In this document: one piece after another, positions 35,023 through 42,534 of the stretch | Position numbering within the stretch: the stretch's first letter is position 1 | Layout: each line of letters starts with the position of its first letter | Origin: Variovorax sp. Sphag1AA | Lineage (GTDB): Bacteria > Pseudomonadota > Gammaproteobacteria > Burkholderiales > Burkholderiaceae_C | DNA: 64,000 bases | Direction of reading: 5' to 3' | Assembly: GCF_014192575.1 (NCBI RefSeq) | Contig: NZ_JACHYC010000006.1 | Coordinates: forward strand, 1 to 64,000 | Translations under genes and position numbers: made by a program | Notes under the pieces: model-generated | The model's input: only the letters and a program-made list of their open reading frames with translations | Databases searched by the model: none | What the model was told of the DNA's origin: nothing

Positions 35023-35664
35023 TCAGCGGAGGCCATCCCACTTGCTGATGTCTTCGGCAAGCAACCCGCCGACGCGCGCATGTACGCGGTAACCGGTGCT
35101 CATCGCGAGGATGAAGACGATCTCGTCGGCCGCCGGCGCACCGGGCACGCGCACTTCAAATGCGTCGAACTGGCCACGCACGTAGCTGGCGTTGATGTTG
35201 GTCAACGGCACGTCGAGCGTGGTGCCGGGCGCGCCGACCTTCTTGGTCGACGGCACGATCGCGAGTGCGTTGGCGGGCTGGCCGGTCTTCTCCTCGGCCT
35301 TGCCCTGTCGGTAGGCATCGCGATCACCTTTCCAGCCGAGCAGCTCGCGCATCGCATAGCCGCCGGGCACGTGCCACAGCGCACCGTGCTCCAGCTCGCC
35401 GGCCGCACCGACGATCGCGCCCTTGCCGTACGTGGCGATGCGCTCGACCGGCACGTCCATCGCCGCACGCAGCCGATGCGCCATGTCGAGGCCCACCGGA
35501 TCGAGCAGCTTCATCATCGGAAGGATGTCGGGCTCGTAGCGGCCCGCGAAAGGATTGGTCAGCACGGCGGCGATGGCGCCACGCACCAGCGGCGTTGCGG
35601 CGCGGGGGCCGAACTCGTGGTGGATGTGCTCGACCTGGGTGAAGACACGACGTATATCGATCAT
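35023..35664 (-). CDS. PF06684 (amino acid synthesis family) protein, copy 1
   Basis: 213 residues, starting IDIRRVFTQVEHIHHEFGPRA. Shares with the next gene the conserved blocks YGKGAIVGAAGELEHGALWH and VPSTKKVGAPGTTLDVPLTN, and the NPFAGRY segment near residue 37. This copy has an extra roughly 15-residue insertion (KGDRDAYRQGKAEEKTGQ) before the second block. No catalytic residue set is established for the family; the invariant Lys, Glu-His and Lys-Lys positions are worth noting. It starts 21 bases after the UPF0280 gene and stops 41 bases before copy 2. Confidence 0.82.
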   Translation of the reverse strand: MIDIRRVFTQVEHIHHEFGPRAATPLVRGAIAAVLTNPFAGRYEPDILPMMKLLDPVGLDMAHRLRAAMDVPVERIATYGKGAIVGAAGELEHGALWHVPGGYAMRELLGWKGDRDAYRQGKAEEKTGQPANALAIVPSTKKVGAPGTTLDVPLTNINASYVRGQFDAFEVRVPGAPAADEIVFILAMSTGYRVHARVGGLLAEDISKWDGLR

Positions 35665-35685
35665 GAAAACAAGTCCTGCTTTTCG

Positions 35686-36612
35686 TTAAGCAAATACTGA
35701 ACCAACTGCACCGCCGACGCCAGTGGACGCCATCTGCAGCGGCGGGTTCGTCCCCCGGGAGCTTAAGGGCTGCACCACGCGCCATTGCCCCTGACAAACC
35801 AGCACCACGGACCACACGAGACCCCTGCGCTGCAGGGCCTCAGCGCATGCAACGCCCGCATCGAGTGCGCGGTGCACCTGCGACGTCGGGAGCGCTTCGA
35901 CATCGCGCGTGACGAGCAGGTCGCCGAGGTCGCTGTCGTCCTTGCATTCATTCGCAGGAAGACGGTGGATTCGGGGATCGTCGACGTTGACGGCATTCGC
36001 GATCACCGTCGCGGCCGCATCGGCTTCAGCAGCGGTTCCGGCGAGCACGGTCACGCTGTCCGCGATGCCGAGCGAGAAGCTGCGCCCGCGCCAGCCACTG
36101 GTCGCGACACCGCGCACGGGCATGTCCGCGGTGATCTCGAACTGGCCGTCGGTCGTGAGCGGGCCGGTGTCGCGCAGGTCGAAGCGGGCTAGGTCCGCGA
36201 AGAGCCCCACGCGCGCCGAATGGCCCGTCGCAAGGTGCAATGCGATGTCGCCGCCGTTGTTGATCCACGCGCGCTCGATGCCGGGACGATGGAAGCAGCC
36301 GATGAGTTCCTGCGCGACCGAACCCGCTACCGCCGCCATCGGGGTGATGAAGCCCTCGCTGAATGGCGCACACGCCTGCCACATGCGCTGCGCAACGGGG
36401 CCGCGCAAGGCGCATTCGGCACCGACAGGCTGGCGAAGCAGCGGCAGTTCGCCGACGAGCTCATCGAGGATCGTGCGAAAGCGGCGCCACGCGTGCTCGT
36501 GTGCCACGGCCACTTCCACCGCATCGCCATGCGCTTCGGCCACGATGTCGATGGGGCCGTGATTCAGATGCCAGCGGCCACCGTCGAGCGCGGTGCGTTG
36601 GGCGGTCATCAT
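35686..36612 (-). CDS. UPF0280 family protein, ApbE-like (possible flavin transferase)
   Basis: 308 residues from the first of two ATG codons that overlap the hnr stop (TGATGATG at 36614-36607), so it is translationally coupled to hnr. UPF0280 proteins share a fold with ApbE, the FAD:protein FMN transferase. ApbE-like features visible are NNGGDI (118-123), VATSGWRGRSF (169-179) and SVTVLAGTAAEADAAATVIAN (from 186), which line up with ApbE's GG-D, ATSG and AD-xx-AT motifs. UPF0280 has no established activity. Because characterised 6-hydroxynicotinate reductase carries covalent flavin, a role in loading Hnr is a reasonable inference, not a demonstrated one. Confidence 0.8.
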   Translation of the reverse strand: MMTAQRTALDGGRWHLNHGPIDIVAEAHGDAVEVAVAHEHAWRRFRTILDELVGELPLLRQPVGAECALRGPVAQRMWQACAPFSEGFITPMAAVAGSVAQELIGCFHRPGIERAWINNGGDIALHLATGHSARVGLFADLARFDLRDTGPLTTDGQFEITADMPVRGVATSGWRGRSFSLGIADSVTVLAGTAAEADAAATVIANAVNVDDPRIHRLPANECKDDSDLGDLLVTRDVEALPTSQVHRALDAGVACAEALQRRGLVWSVVLVCQGQWRVVQPLSSRGTNPPLQMASTGVGGAVGSVFA

Positions 36613-38219
36613 CAGCCCAGCATCGGGGGTTGGCCCAGCGGCCAGGGGTTGGCCGCGTCCATGCGCAGCCACTGGCGCGCGAGCGGTGCGCCATCGTTGT
36701 GCCAGGCGCCTCGCGCGAGTGCCTGTTCGATCGAGAACACATGCTCCATGTGGCCGCCGAGCGCCTGATAGTCGTCGCGGCGCATGCTGAATTCGATCGG
36801 CGCCACGATCGCCGGCGTCGGCACGGTGCCGAAGCTGTTGTCGGGCATGCGCGTCACGTCGACCATCACCGTGATGCCGCCGCCCGGCCACACGTAGGCC
36901 GGCGCACCGCCGCAGGTCACGTTGACCAGCGCGCGCTTGATGGCGCGCGTGAGCAGCACCGGGTTCTCGGTGACGCCCGCACGAAGACTACCGCCCGCAC
37001 CGCCGAGGAAGAGCACCGTGCACAGCGAAGGCTCGCAGTTCTCGCCGATGCGGTTGACGATGCGACGCACCTCCTCGGGCATTTCCTGCTCGACAGGGCG
37101 AAGCTGGTCGTCGAGCACATACCACTGCGCATGCTCGCCGGTGGTCGACGTCATCAGCAGCTTGAGGCCGGGGCGCGCGACGCCCTCTTCCCAGCCCTCG
37201 ATGATCGACAGCGGATCGCTGATGTCGGTGCCGCCCCAACCGGTGCCCGGATTCGCGACCTGGAAGTAGCGTCCCGGCGTCGATTTGCGCCCGCGCATCT
37301 GGATACCCGATGCAGGCATGTCGAGGCAGCGTCCGGCCTGGTGTTCGGTCAGCACGCCGGTGATGTGGTCGTCGACCACCACCACTTCGTCGGCATGCCC
37401 GAAGAGCTGGCGCGCGAAGATGCCGATGGCCGCCGAGCCGCAGCCCACGCGCATCCGCTGCTCTTCGACGCCGTTCACGATCGGTGCGCGGCCGGCCTGG
37501 ATCACCATGCTGGCCCCGCCGTCGATCACGCATTCGACCGCCTTCTTGTTGCCGAGCAGCTGCATCAGCTCGGCGGTCATGCGCCCTTCCTTCTTGCTGC
37601 CGCCGGTGAGGTGATGCACGCCGCCGAGCGACAGCATCTGCGAGCCGTACTCGGCCGTGGTGACATGGCCGACCACTTCGCCCTTGTAGCGGACGTTGGC
37701 CTGCTCGGCGCCGAGGAAGCGGTCGGTGTCGATCTTCACCTTGAAGCTGCAGTAGCTGAAGATGCCTTCGGTCACGACCGTGACCATGTCGACGCCGCTG
37801 GCTTTCGAGGCCACGATGAAGGGCGCGGGCTTGTAGTCGGGGTAGGTGGTGGACGAGCCCACGCCGGTCACAAAGACCTCGTCGCTATGGAGGAGATCGC
37901 CGCTCCAGTCGGACGCCTTTTCCTTGGCCTCGGCGTCGGCATCGGCCTGCGCGAAAGGCACCAGTACCGGCGTTTCACTCGACAGCTCGCGGCGCAGCAG
38001 CACGACCGGATCGACCCGCACCAGCATGCCCTCGCGGTTCGCGTAGCGGTCACACGCACCTGTGCGCCCCTCGGAAATCTGGCACAGCACCGGGCACGCG
38101 TTGCACTCGACCTTGCTCGTGCTCATCTTCTCGTTGCGCAGCGCGGAGCGGCCTCCTACGTCGGGCATCACGGGCATGTCCATGCCGGGCAGTCCGTCTG
38201 TTTTCGTGTGTTCGGTCAT
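36612..38219 (-). CDS. hnr: 6-hydroxynicotinate reductase
   Basis: 535 residues from ATG 38219 (GAGAG eight bases upstream). It reduces 6-hydroxynicotinate to 1,4,5,6-tetrahydro-6-oxonicotinate with low-potential electrons. An N-terminal cysteine cluster C39-x2-C42-x3-C46-x9-C56 (CNACPVLC...GAC) suits an iron-sulfur centre, and further cysteines (VGCGSAAIG, NCEPSLC, VTCGGAP) could hold another. The Eubacterium barkeri enzyme is reported to contain covalent flavin and three iron-sulfur clusters. The assignment rests on my recognition of the family and on the adjacent enamidase and ferredoxin-NADP reductase. First gene of the leftward operon, behind a divergent operator region. Confidence 0.85.
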   Translation of the reverse strand: MTEHTKTDGLPGMDMPVMPDVGGRSALRNEKMSTSKVECNACPVLCQISEGRTGACDRYANREGMLVRVDPVVLLRRELSSETPVLVPFAQADADAEAKEKASDWSGDLLHSDEVFVTGVGSSTTYPDYKPAPFIVASKASGVDMVTVVTEGIFSYCSFKVKIDTDRFLGAEQANVRYKGEVVGHVTTAEYGSQMLSLGGVHHLTGGSKKEGRMTAELMQLLGNKKAVECVIDGGASMVIQAGRAPIVNGVEEQRMRVGCGSAAIGIFARQLFGHADEVVVVDDHITGVLTEHQAGRCLDMPASGIQMRGRKSTPGRYFQVANPGTGWGGTDISDPLSIIEGWEEGVARPGLKLLMTSTTGEHAQWYVLDDQLRPVEQEMPEEVRRIVNRIGENCEPSLCTVLFLGGAGGSLRAGVTENPVLLTRAIKRALVNVTCGGAPAYVWPGGGITVMVDVTRMPDNSFGTVPTPAIVAPIEFSMRRDDYQALGGHMEHVFSIEQALARGAWHNDGAPLARQWLRMDAANPWPLGQPPMLG

Positions 38220-38299
38220 CGCGGGGCTCTCGTGAATTTCAGGCCGGCGGGAGTGCAACAACCGTGCCCGTTACCCGCTTGTGCCGAAGTTGACGTTTG

Positions 38300-38315
38300 T
38301 GTAGCATTCCCTACA
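38300..38315. promoter_or_regulatory. operator-like inverted repeat, nicotinate locus
   Basis: TGTAGCATTCCCTACA: half-sites TGTAG and CTACA around a 6-base spacer. It is one of several TGTAGC/GCTACA elements in the hnr-fpr divergent spacer, 22 bases centre to centre from the next one, two DNA turns. The TetR protein at 39255 is the obvious candidate to bind it. Confidence 0.65.
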
Positions 38316-38321
38316 CTTTCA

Positions 38322-38354
38322 TGTGGCAATCGCTACATTGAAGATCAATGTAGC
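38322..38354. promoter_or_regulatory. overlapping operator-like inverted repeats, nicotinate locus
   Basis: TGTGGCAATCGCTACA (38322-38337) repeats the TGTAG-N6-CTACA pattern with one change. Its right half also forms a perfect 9-base inverted repeat, GCTACATTG-N5-CAATGTAGC (38332-38354). Together with the site at 38300 this gives four or five ordered half-sites, placed to control both hnr (leftward) and fpr-tetR-ena (rightward). Confidence 0.65.
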
Positions 38355-38467
38355 AAACGGGCCCGATGCTTGCAATGGTGTTTTCGTGAGCGTTACCCGC
38401 GAGTCCACGGGCGTCGCCGACAATAGAGGGTTCGCTTCTTTTCAGTCCTTCACCATTTCCGACCCTT

Positions 38468-39241
38468 ATGAGTGCATTCAGCGAAGAACGAGTGTTGAGC
38501 GTCCATCACTGGACCGACCGGCTGTTCACCTTCACCACCACGCGCGATCCGGCGCTGCGCTTCTCCAACGGCCACTTCACCATGATTGGCCTGAAGGTGA
38601 ACAACAAGCCCCTGCTGCGCGCCTACAGCATCGTGAGCCCGAACTACGAGGAGCATCTCGAGTTCCTGAGCATCAAGGTGGAAGAAGGCCCGCTGACCTC
38701 GCGGCTGCAGCACATCCAGGTGGGCGACACCATCATCGTGGGCCGCAAGCCCACGGGCACGCTGCTCATCGACTACACGCTGCCGGGCAAGCGCCTGTAC
38801 CTCTTCGGCACTGGCACGGGGCTGGCACCATTCATGAGCATCATCCGTGACCCCGAGACGTACGAGAAGTACGAGAAGGTCATCCTGGTGCACGGCGTTC
38901 GCCAGGTCGACGAGCTGGCCTATCACGACCTGGTGCTCGACCACCTGCCCAAGCATGAATTCCTCGGCGAGCTCATCGAGAAGCAGTTGCTCTACTACCC
39001 GACGGTGACGCGCGAAGAGTTCCGCAACATGGGCCGCATCACCGACCTGATCGAAAGCAACAAGCTCACCGACGACCTCGGCCTGCCGCCGATCAACCCG
39101 GCCGAAGACCGCGTGATGCTCTGCGGCAGCCCCGGGCTCCTGGTGGACCTGAAGCACATCCTCGAAGGACGCGGCTTCAAGGAAGGCAACACCAGCACCC
39201 CTGGCGACTACGTCGTCGAGCGCGCCTTCGCCGAAAAGTAA
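38468..39241 (+). CDS. fpr: ferredoxin-NADP+ reductase
   Basis: 257 residues, the size of bacterial Fpr. The FAD-binding motif LLRAYSIVSPNYEEH (R-x-Y-S) is near residue 48, the NADP-binding segment is FGTGTGLAPFMSIIRD near 116, and the C-terminus ends VVERAFAEK as in subclass I bacterial enzymes. It moves electrons between NADPH and ferredoxin or flavodoxin. Divergent from hnr and leading the operon that contains tetR and ena, it is well placed to deliver NADPH-derived electrons to 6-hydroxynicotinate reductase. No dedicated ferredoxin gene is nearby, so a housekeeping ferredoxin must serve. It may also be a general fpr. Confidence 0.9.
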   Translation: MSAFSEERVLSVHHWTDRLFTFTTTRDPALRFSNGHFTMIGLKVNNKPLLRAYSIVSPNYEEHLEFLSIKVEEGPLTSRLQHIQVGDTIIVGRKPTGTLLIDYTLPGKRLYLFGTGTGLAPFMSIIRDPETYEKYEKVILVHGVRQVDELAYHDLVLDHLPKHEFLGELIEKQLLYYPTVTREEFRNMGRITDLIESNKLTDDLGLPPINPAEDRVMLCGSPGLLVDLKHILEGRGFKEGNTSTPGDYVVERAFAEK

Positions 39242-39254
39242 TCGTCCGCCGCGA

Positions 39255-40022
39255 ATGCCCGAGCGCAAGGCCACGTCAGCCAAGCCCCAGCGCCGCACCG
39301 GCGTGCGCGAAGCCGCGGCGCAAGCCACTCGCGAAAGCATCCTTCGCGCGGCGACGAAGGTGTTCGCCAAATACGGCTACGACGGCGGCAGTGTCGAGAA
39401 GATCTCGCAGGCCGCGAGGTCGTACGACCGGATGATCTACTACTACTTCGGCAGCAAGGAAGGCCTCTTCATTGCCGTGCTCGAAGGGATCTACCGGCGC
39501 ATGGACGAGGCCGAGGCCGCACTGGCGCTCGATGCTTCGCGGCCGGTGGAAGCGCTCACGGCGCTCATCCGTTTCGTGCTGGGCTACTACCGCAAGAACC
39601 CCGACTTCGTCACGCTGCTCAACACCGAGAACCTGCACAAGGGCCGGCACATCGCGAAGTCGCTGCGCGCGCGCGAGTACTCGTCGCAGGCGATCTCGCT
39701 CATCGGCGAGATCATGACGAGCGGCGTCGCGCAGGGCCTCTTTCGCGCCGACGTGGCACCGCGCGACCTCTACCTGCTCATCGCATCGACCGGCTATTTC
39801 TACATGTCGAACCGGCACACACTCACCGCCTTCCTCGGCGAGCCGCTCGAAACGCCGGAAGCCGTCACGCATTGGGAAGACTTCGTGATCGAGACGGTGC
39901 TGCGCACCGTCGATGCCGGGGCTTCCGACGAATCCTCCACAGCTACACCCCACGAAGAGGCTACGAAATGGCAGAAGTCGCAAGCGCCGCAAAGTCAGGC
40001 AAGGTCGTCATCCGGAACATAG
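39255..40022 (+). CDS. TetR-family regulator
   Basis: 255 residues. The DNA-binding domain spans residues 25-70 (RESILRAATKVFAKYGYDGG, then VEKISQAARSYDRMIYYYFGSKEGLF); the recognition-helix ASYDRMIYYYF pattern is standard. The C-terminal half (TetR_C type, FVLGYYRKNPDFVTLLNTENL) should bind the effector. It starts 13 bases after fpr and its last 55 bases overlap the enamidase gene in another frame; the long polar tail (SSTATPHEEATKWQKSQ) may be dispensable. It probably represses both divergent operons through the TGTAGC-type repeats, with nicotinate or 6-hydroxynicotinate as inducer; the effector is an inference. Confidence 0.88.
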   Translation: MPERKATSAKPQRRTGVREAAAQATRESILRAATKVFAKYGYDGGSVEKISQAARSYDRMIYYYFGSKEGLFIAVLEGIYRRMDEAEAALALDASRPVEALTALIRFVLGYYRKNPDFVTLLNTENLHKGRHIAKSLRAREYSSQAISLIGEIMTSGVAQGLFRADVAPRDLYLLIASTGYFYMSNRHTLTAFLGEPLETPEAVTHWEDFVIETVLRTVDAGASDESSTATPHEEATKWQKSQAPQSQARSSSGT

Positions 40023-41167
40023 GTCTGCTGCTCTCGGGCGACATCGACAAGCCCATCCTCGATGCCGACACCATCGTCGCGAACGACGGACTGATCGTCG
40101 CGGTCGGCAAGGAAAAGGACTGCGATACCGAAGGCGCCAAGACCGTCATCGACGCGAAGAAGACCTGCGTCGCGCCCGGCCTGATCGACAGCCACGTGCA
40201 CCCGGTCGCGGGCGACTGGACGCCGCGCCAGAGCCAGCTCAACTGGATCGAGTCGAGCATGAACGGCGGCGTGACCACCATGATTTCCGCGGGCGAGGTG
40301 CACTACCCGGGCCGCCCCAAGGACATCGTCGGCCTGAAAGCCCTGGCGATCACCGCACAGCGCGCCTTCGACGCCTTTCGCCCGGGTGGCGTGAAGGTGG
40401 TGGCCGGCGCGCCCGTCATCGAGAAGGGCATGGTCGAGAGCGACTTCAAGGAACTCGCGGAAGCCGGCGTCAGCCTGCTTGGCGAAGTGGGCCTCGGCAC
40501 GGTGAAGGCCGGCTACGAGGCCAAGGAGATGGTCGCCTGGGCGCGCAAGTACGGCATCCAGAGCACGATCCACACCGGCGGGCCGTCGGTACCGGGCTCG
40601 GGCTACATCGACAAGGACACCGTGCTCGAAGCCGACGCCGACATCATCGGCCACATCAACGGCGGCCACACCTCGTTGTCGGAAACGCATGTGTGCGAGC
40701 TGTGCGAGAAGAGCACGCGTGGCATCGAGATCGTGCACAACGGCAACGAGCGCACTGCAGTCGCTGCGGCCAAGGCGGCGATCGACCTGAAGTGCCCGCA
40801 CCGCGTGATCCTCGGCACCGACGGGCCTGCGGGTTCGGGCGTACAGCCGCTGGGCATCCTGCGGATGGTGTCGCTGCTGTCCGCGTTCGCGAACATCCCG
40901 GCCGAGCTGGTGTTCTGCTTTGCCACCGGCAACACCGCGCGCATGCGCAATCTCAACTGCGGCCTGATCGAACCCGGCCGCGATGCCGACTTCGTCTTCA
41001 TGGACCGCGCGCAGCACACGTCCGGCAAGACGCTGCTGGAAAGCGTTCAGCTCGGAGACATCCCCGGCGTGGGCATGGTGATGATCGACGGCATCGTGCG
41101 CTGCGGCCGCAGCCGCAACACGCCGCCTGCGACCGAAGTGCCCGTGGTGGTTTCAGGCGCGCACTGA
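39968..41167 (+). CDS. ena: enamidase (1,4,5,6-tetrahydro-6-oxonicotinate hydrolase)
   Basis: 399 residues; GAGG lies 9 bases before ATG 39968. It opens the ring of 1,4,5,6-tetrahydro-6-oxonicotinate, giving ammonia and 2-formylglutarate. Amidohydrolase-fold metal ligands are visible: His76 and His78 in DSHVHP, Glu173 in GEVGLGTVK (in place of the usual carboxylated Lys), His202 in STIHTGG, His229 in IIGHINGGHTS and Asp285 in GTDGPAGSG. The motifs YPGRPKDIVGLKALAIT, GEVGLGT and SRNTPPA match the Eubacterium barkeri enamidase as I remember it. It ends the fpr-tetR-ena operon, and no enzyme that uses 2-formylglutarate follows in the window. Confidence 0.88.
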   Translation: MAEVASAAKSGKVVIRNIGLLLSGDIDKPILDADTIVANDGLIVAVGKEKDCDTEGAKTVIDAKKTCVAPGLIDSHVHPVAGDWTPRQSQLNWIESSMNGGVTTMISAGEVHYPGRPKDIVGLKALAITAQRAFDAFRPGGVKVVAGAPVIEKGMVESDFKELAEAGVSLLGEVGLGTVKAGYEAKEMVAWARKYGIQSTIHTGGPSVPGSGYIDKDTVLEADADIIGHINGGHTSLSETHVCELCEKSTRGIEIVHNGNERTAVAAAKAAIDLKCPHRVILGTDGPAGSGVQPLGILRMVSLLSAFANIPAELVFCFATGNTARMRNLNCGLIEPGRDADFVFMDRAQHTSGKTLLESVQLGDIPGVGMVMIDGIVRCGRSRNTPPATEVPVVVSGAH

Positions 41168-41176
41168 AGCGCCTGC

Positions 41177-41575
41177 TCAGTGCTCGCGCGCGGCGCGGAA
41201 CACCAGGTATCGGGCAGAGATGAAGTTCACCACGAGGCCGGCGCCGCTTCCGACCGCAACACCGAGCGCCGGGCCCCAGGAGCCGCTCACCCAATGCAGC
41301 GTGAGCACATAGGCGGCGTAGTTGACTACCGCGCCGCCGATCATCGTGAGCATGTAGTGCACGTACTCGCGCACGATCGAGGCGCCTGACTGCCGCGCAC
41401 GGAAGGTGAAGTGCCGGTTGAGCAGCCACGTGAACGTCGCGGCGGCCGTCCAGGACAGCACCCGCCCGCCGTACCAGCCCAGGTGTGGCGATGCGATATA
41501 GAGCACCCCGACATCAACAACGAAGCCGATCGCGCCGACGATCGCGAACGACAGGAACTCCTTGCCGATCCTCAC
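41177..41575 (-). CDS. GtrA-family membrane protein
   Basis: 132 residues with four membrane helices. The N-terminus (KEFLSFAIVGAIGFVVDVGVLY) and NRHFTFRARQ plus the C-terminal NFISARYLVFR are GtrA hallmarks. GtrA-like proteins flip polyprenyl-phosphate-linked sugars across the inner membrane. It overlaps the end of the GT2 gene by four bases and is convergent with ena (9-base gap). With the GT2 and GT39-like genes it forms a three-part surface glycosylation cassette resembling phage and chromosomal gtr systems. Confidence 0.9.
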   Translation of the reverse strand: MRIGKEFLSFAIVGAIGFVVDVGVLYIASPHLGWYGGRVLSWTAAATFTWLLNRHFTFRARQSGASIVREYVHYMLTMIGGAVVNYAAYVLTLHWVSGSWGPALGVAVGSGAGLVVNFISARYLVFRAAREH

Positions 41576-42534
41576 GACTGGCCCCGGTGGCGCACGCCCG
41601 GAATCGCAAGGTAACGCAGTCGCTTGGCCTCCTGCCGCCCGATGGTCACCGTGTGCAGCACGATGCCGCAGACGAAGGACAGCATCGCCATCAGCATGGT
41701 GCCCGTCGCGAGCACGGCGGTCGGGAACCGCGGGACCAGTCCGGTCCGCAAATAGGTGACGACCAGTGGCTCAGCCAGCACGATCGAGATCAGCGCCAGC
41801 ACGGCCGCAGCGCTGCTGAAGAAAAGCAGCGGCCGTTCGCTCACGAAGAGCTTGAAGATCGTCCGCAGGATGCGCCAGCCGTCCCGGTAGGTCGACAGCT
41901 TGCTCTCGGAGCCTTCTGGGCGCGAGCGATAGAGGCCCGGCACTTCCGCGAAGGGCATGCGCAGTTCGAGCGCATGCACGGTCAGCTCGGTCTCGATCTC
42001 GAATCCCTTGGACACCGCCGGGAACGACTTGGCATAGCGCCGCGAGAACACGCGGTAGCCCGAGAGCATGTCCTTCAGGTGGCCGCCGAAGAGGCTCGCG
42101 ACCGCGCCGGTCAAGAGGCGGTTGCCGAAGCGATGGCCCCGGCGGTAGGTCTGCGCGTCGTCGCCCGCGTCCACGCGCGAGCCGACCACCATGTCGAGGT
42201 TGCCCTCGATCATCCGTTCGATGAGGCCGCGCACACCACTCAGGTCGTAGGTCGCATCGCCATCGGTCATCACGTAGATGTCCGCCTCGACGTCCGCGAA
42301 CATGCGGCGCGCGACGTTGCCCTTGCCGCGCAGCGGCACGTGGGTGACGAAGGCACCATGCGCACTTGCGACGGCCGCGGTGTCGTCGGTCGAGTTGTTG
42401 TCGAAGACATGGATCTCCGCCTCGGGCAGTGCCGCGCGGAATTCGTCGATCACCTGACCGATCGCCAGCGCTTCGTTGAAGCACGGGATCACGGCGGCAA
42501 TGCGCAGTGGGTGCGGGTCAAGGTGCTCGGTCAT
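41572..42534 (-). CDS. family 2 glycosyltransferase (polyprenyl-phosphate sugar synthase-like)
   Basis: 320 residues from ATG 42534. The GT2 domain has AAVIPCFNEALAIGQVI and the metal-binding TDGDATYDL; two membrane helices lie near residues 235-258 and 270-295. This DPM1/GtrB-like arrangement makes a sugar-phosphate lipid donor on the cytoplasmic face. Its start overlaps the GT39-like gene by 17 bases and its stop overlaps gtrA. The sugar is not determined. Confidence 0.9.
   Translation of the reverse strand: MTEHLDPHPLRIAAVIPCFNEALAIGQVIDEFRAALPEAEIHVFDNNSTDDTAAVASAHGAFVTHVPLRGKGNVARRMFADVEADIYVMTDGDATYDLSGVRGLIERMIEGNLDMVVGSRVDAGDDAQTYRRGHRFGNRLLTGAVASLFGGHLKDMLSGYRVFSRRYAKSFPAVSKGFEIETELTVHALELRMPFAEVPGLYRSRPEGSESKLSTYRDGWRILRTIFKLFVSERPLLFFSSAAAVLALISIVLAEPLVVTYLRTGLVPRFPTAVLATGTMLMAMLSFVCGIVLHTVTIGRQEAKRLRYLAIPGVRHRGQS

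Noticed and set aside
35686-36612. Calling the UPF0280 gene apbE
   Set aside because: Only fold-level motifs are shared; ApbE activity of UPF0280 is not established, so the flavin role is listed as a hypothesis.
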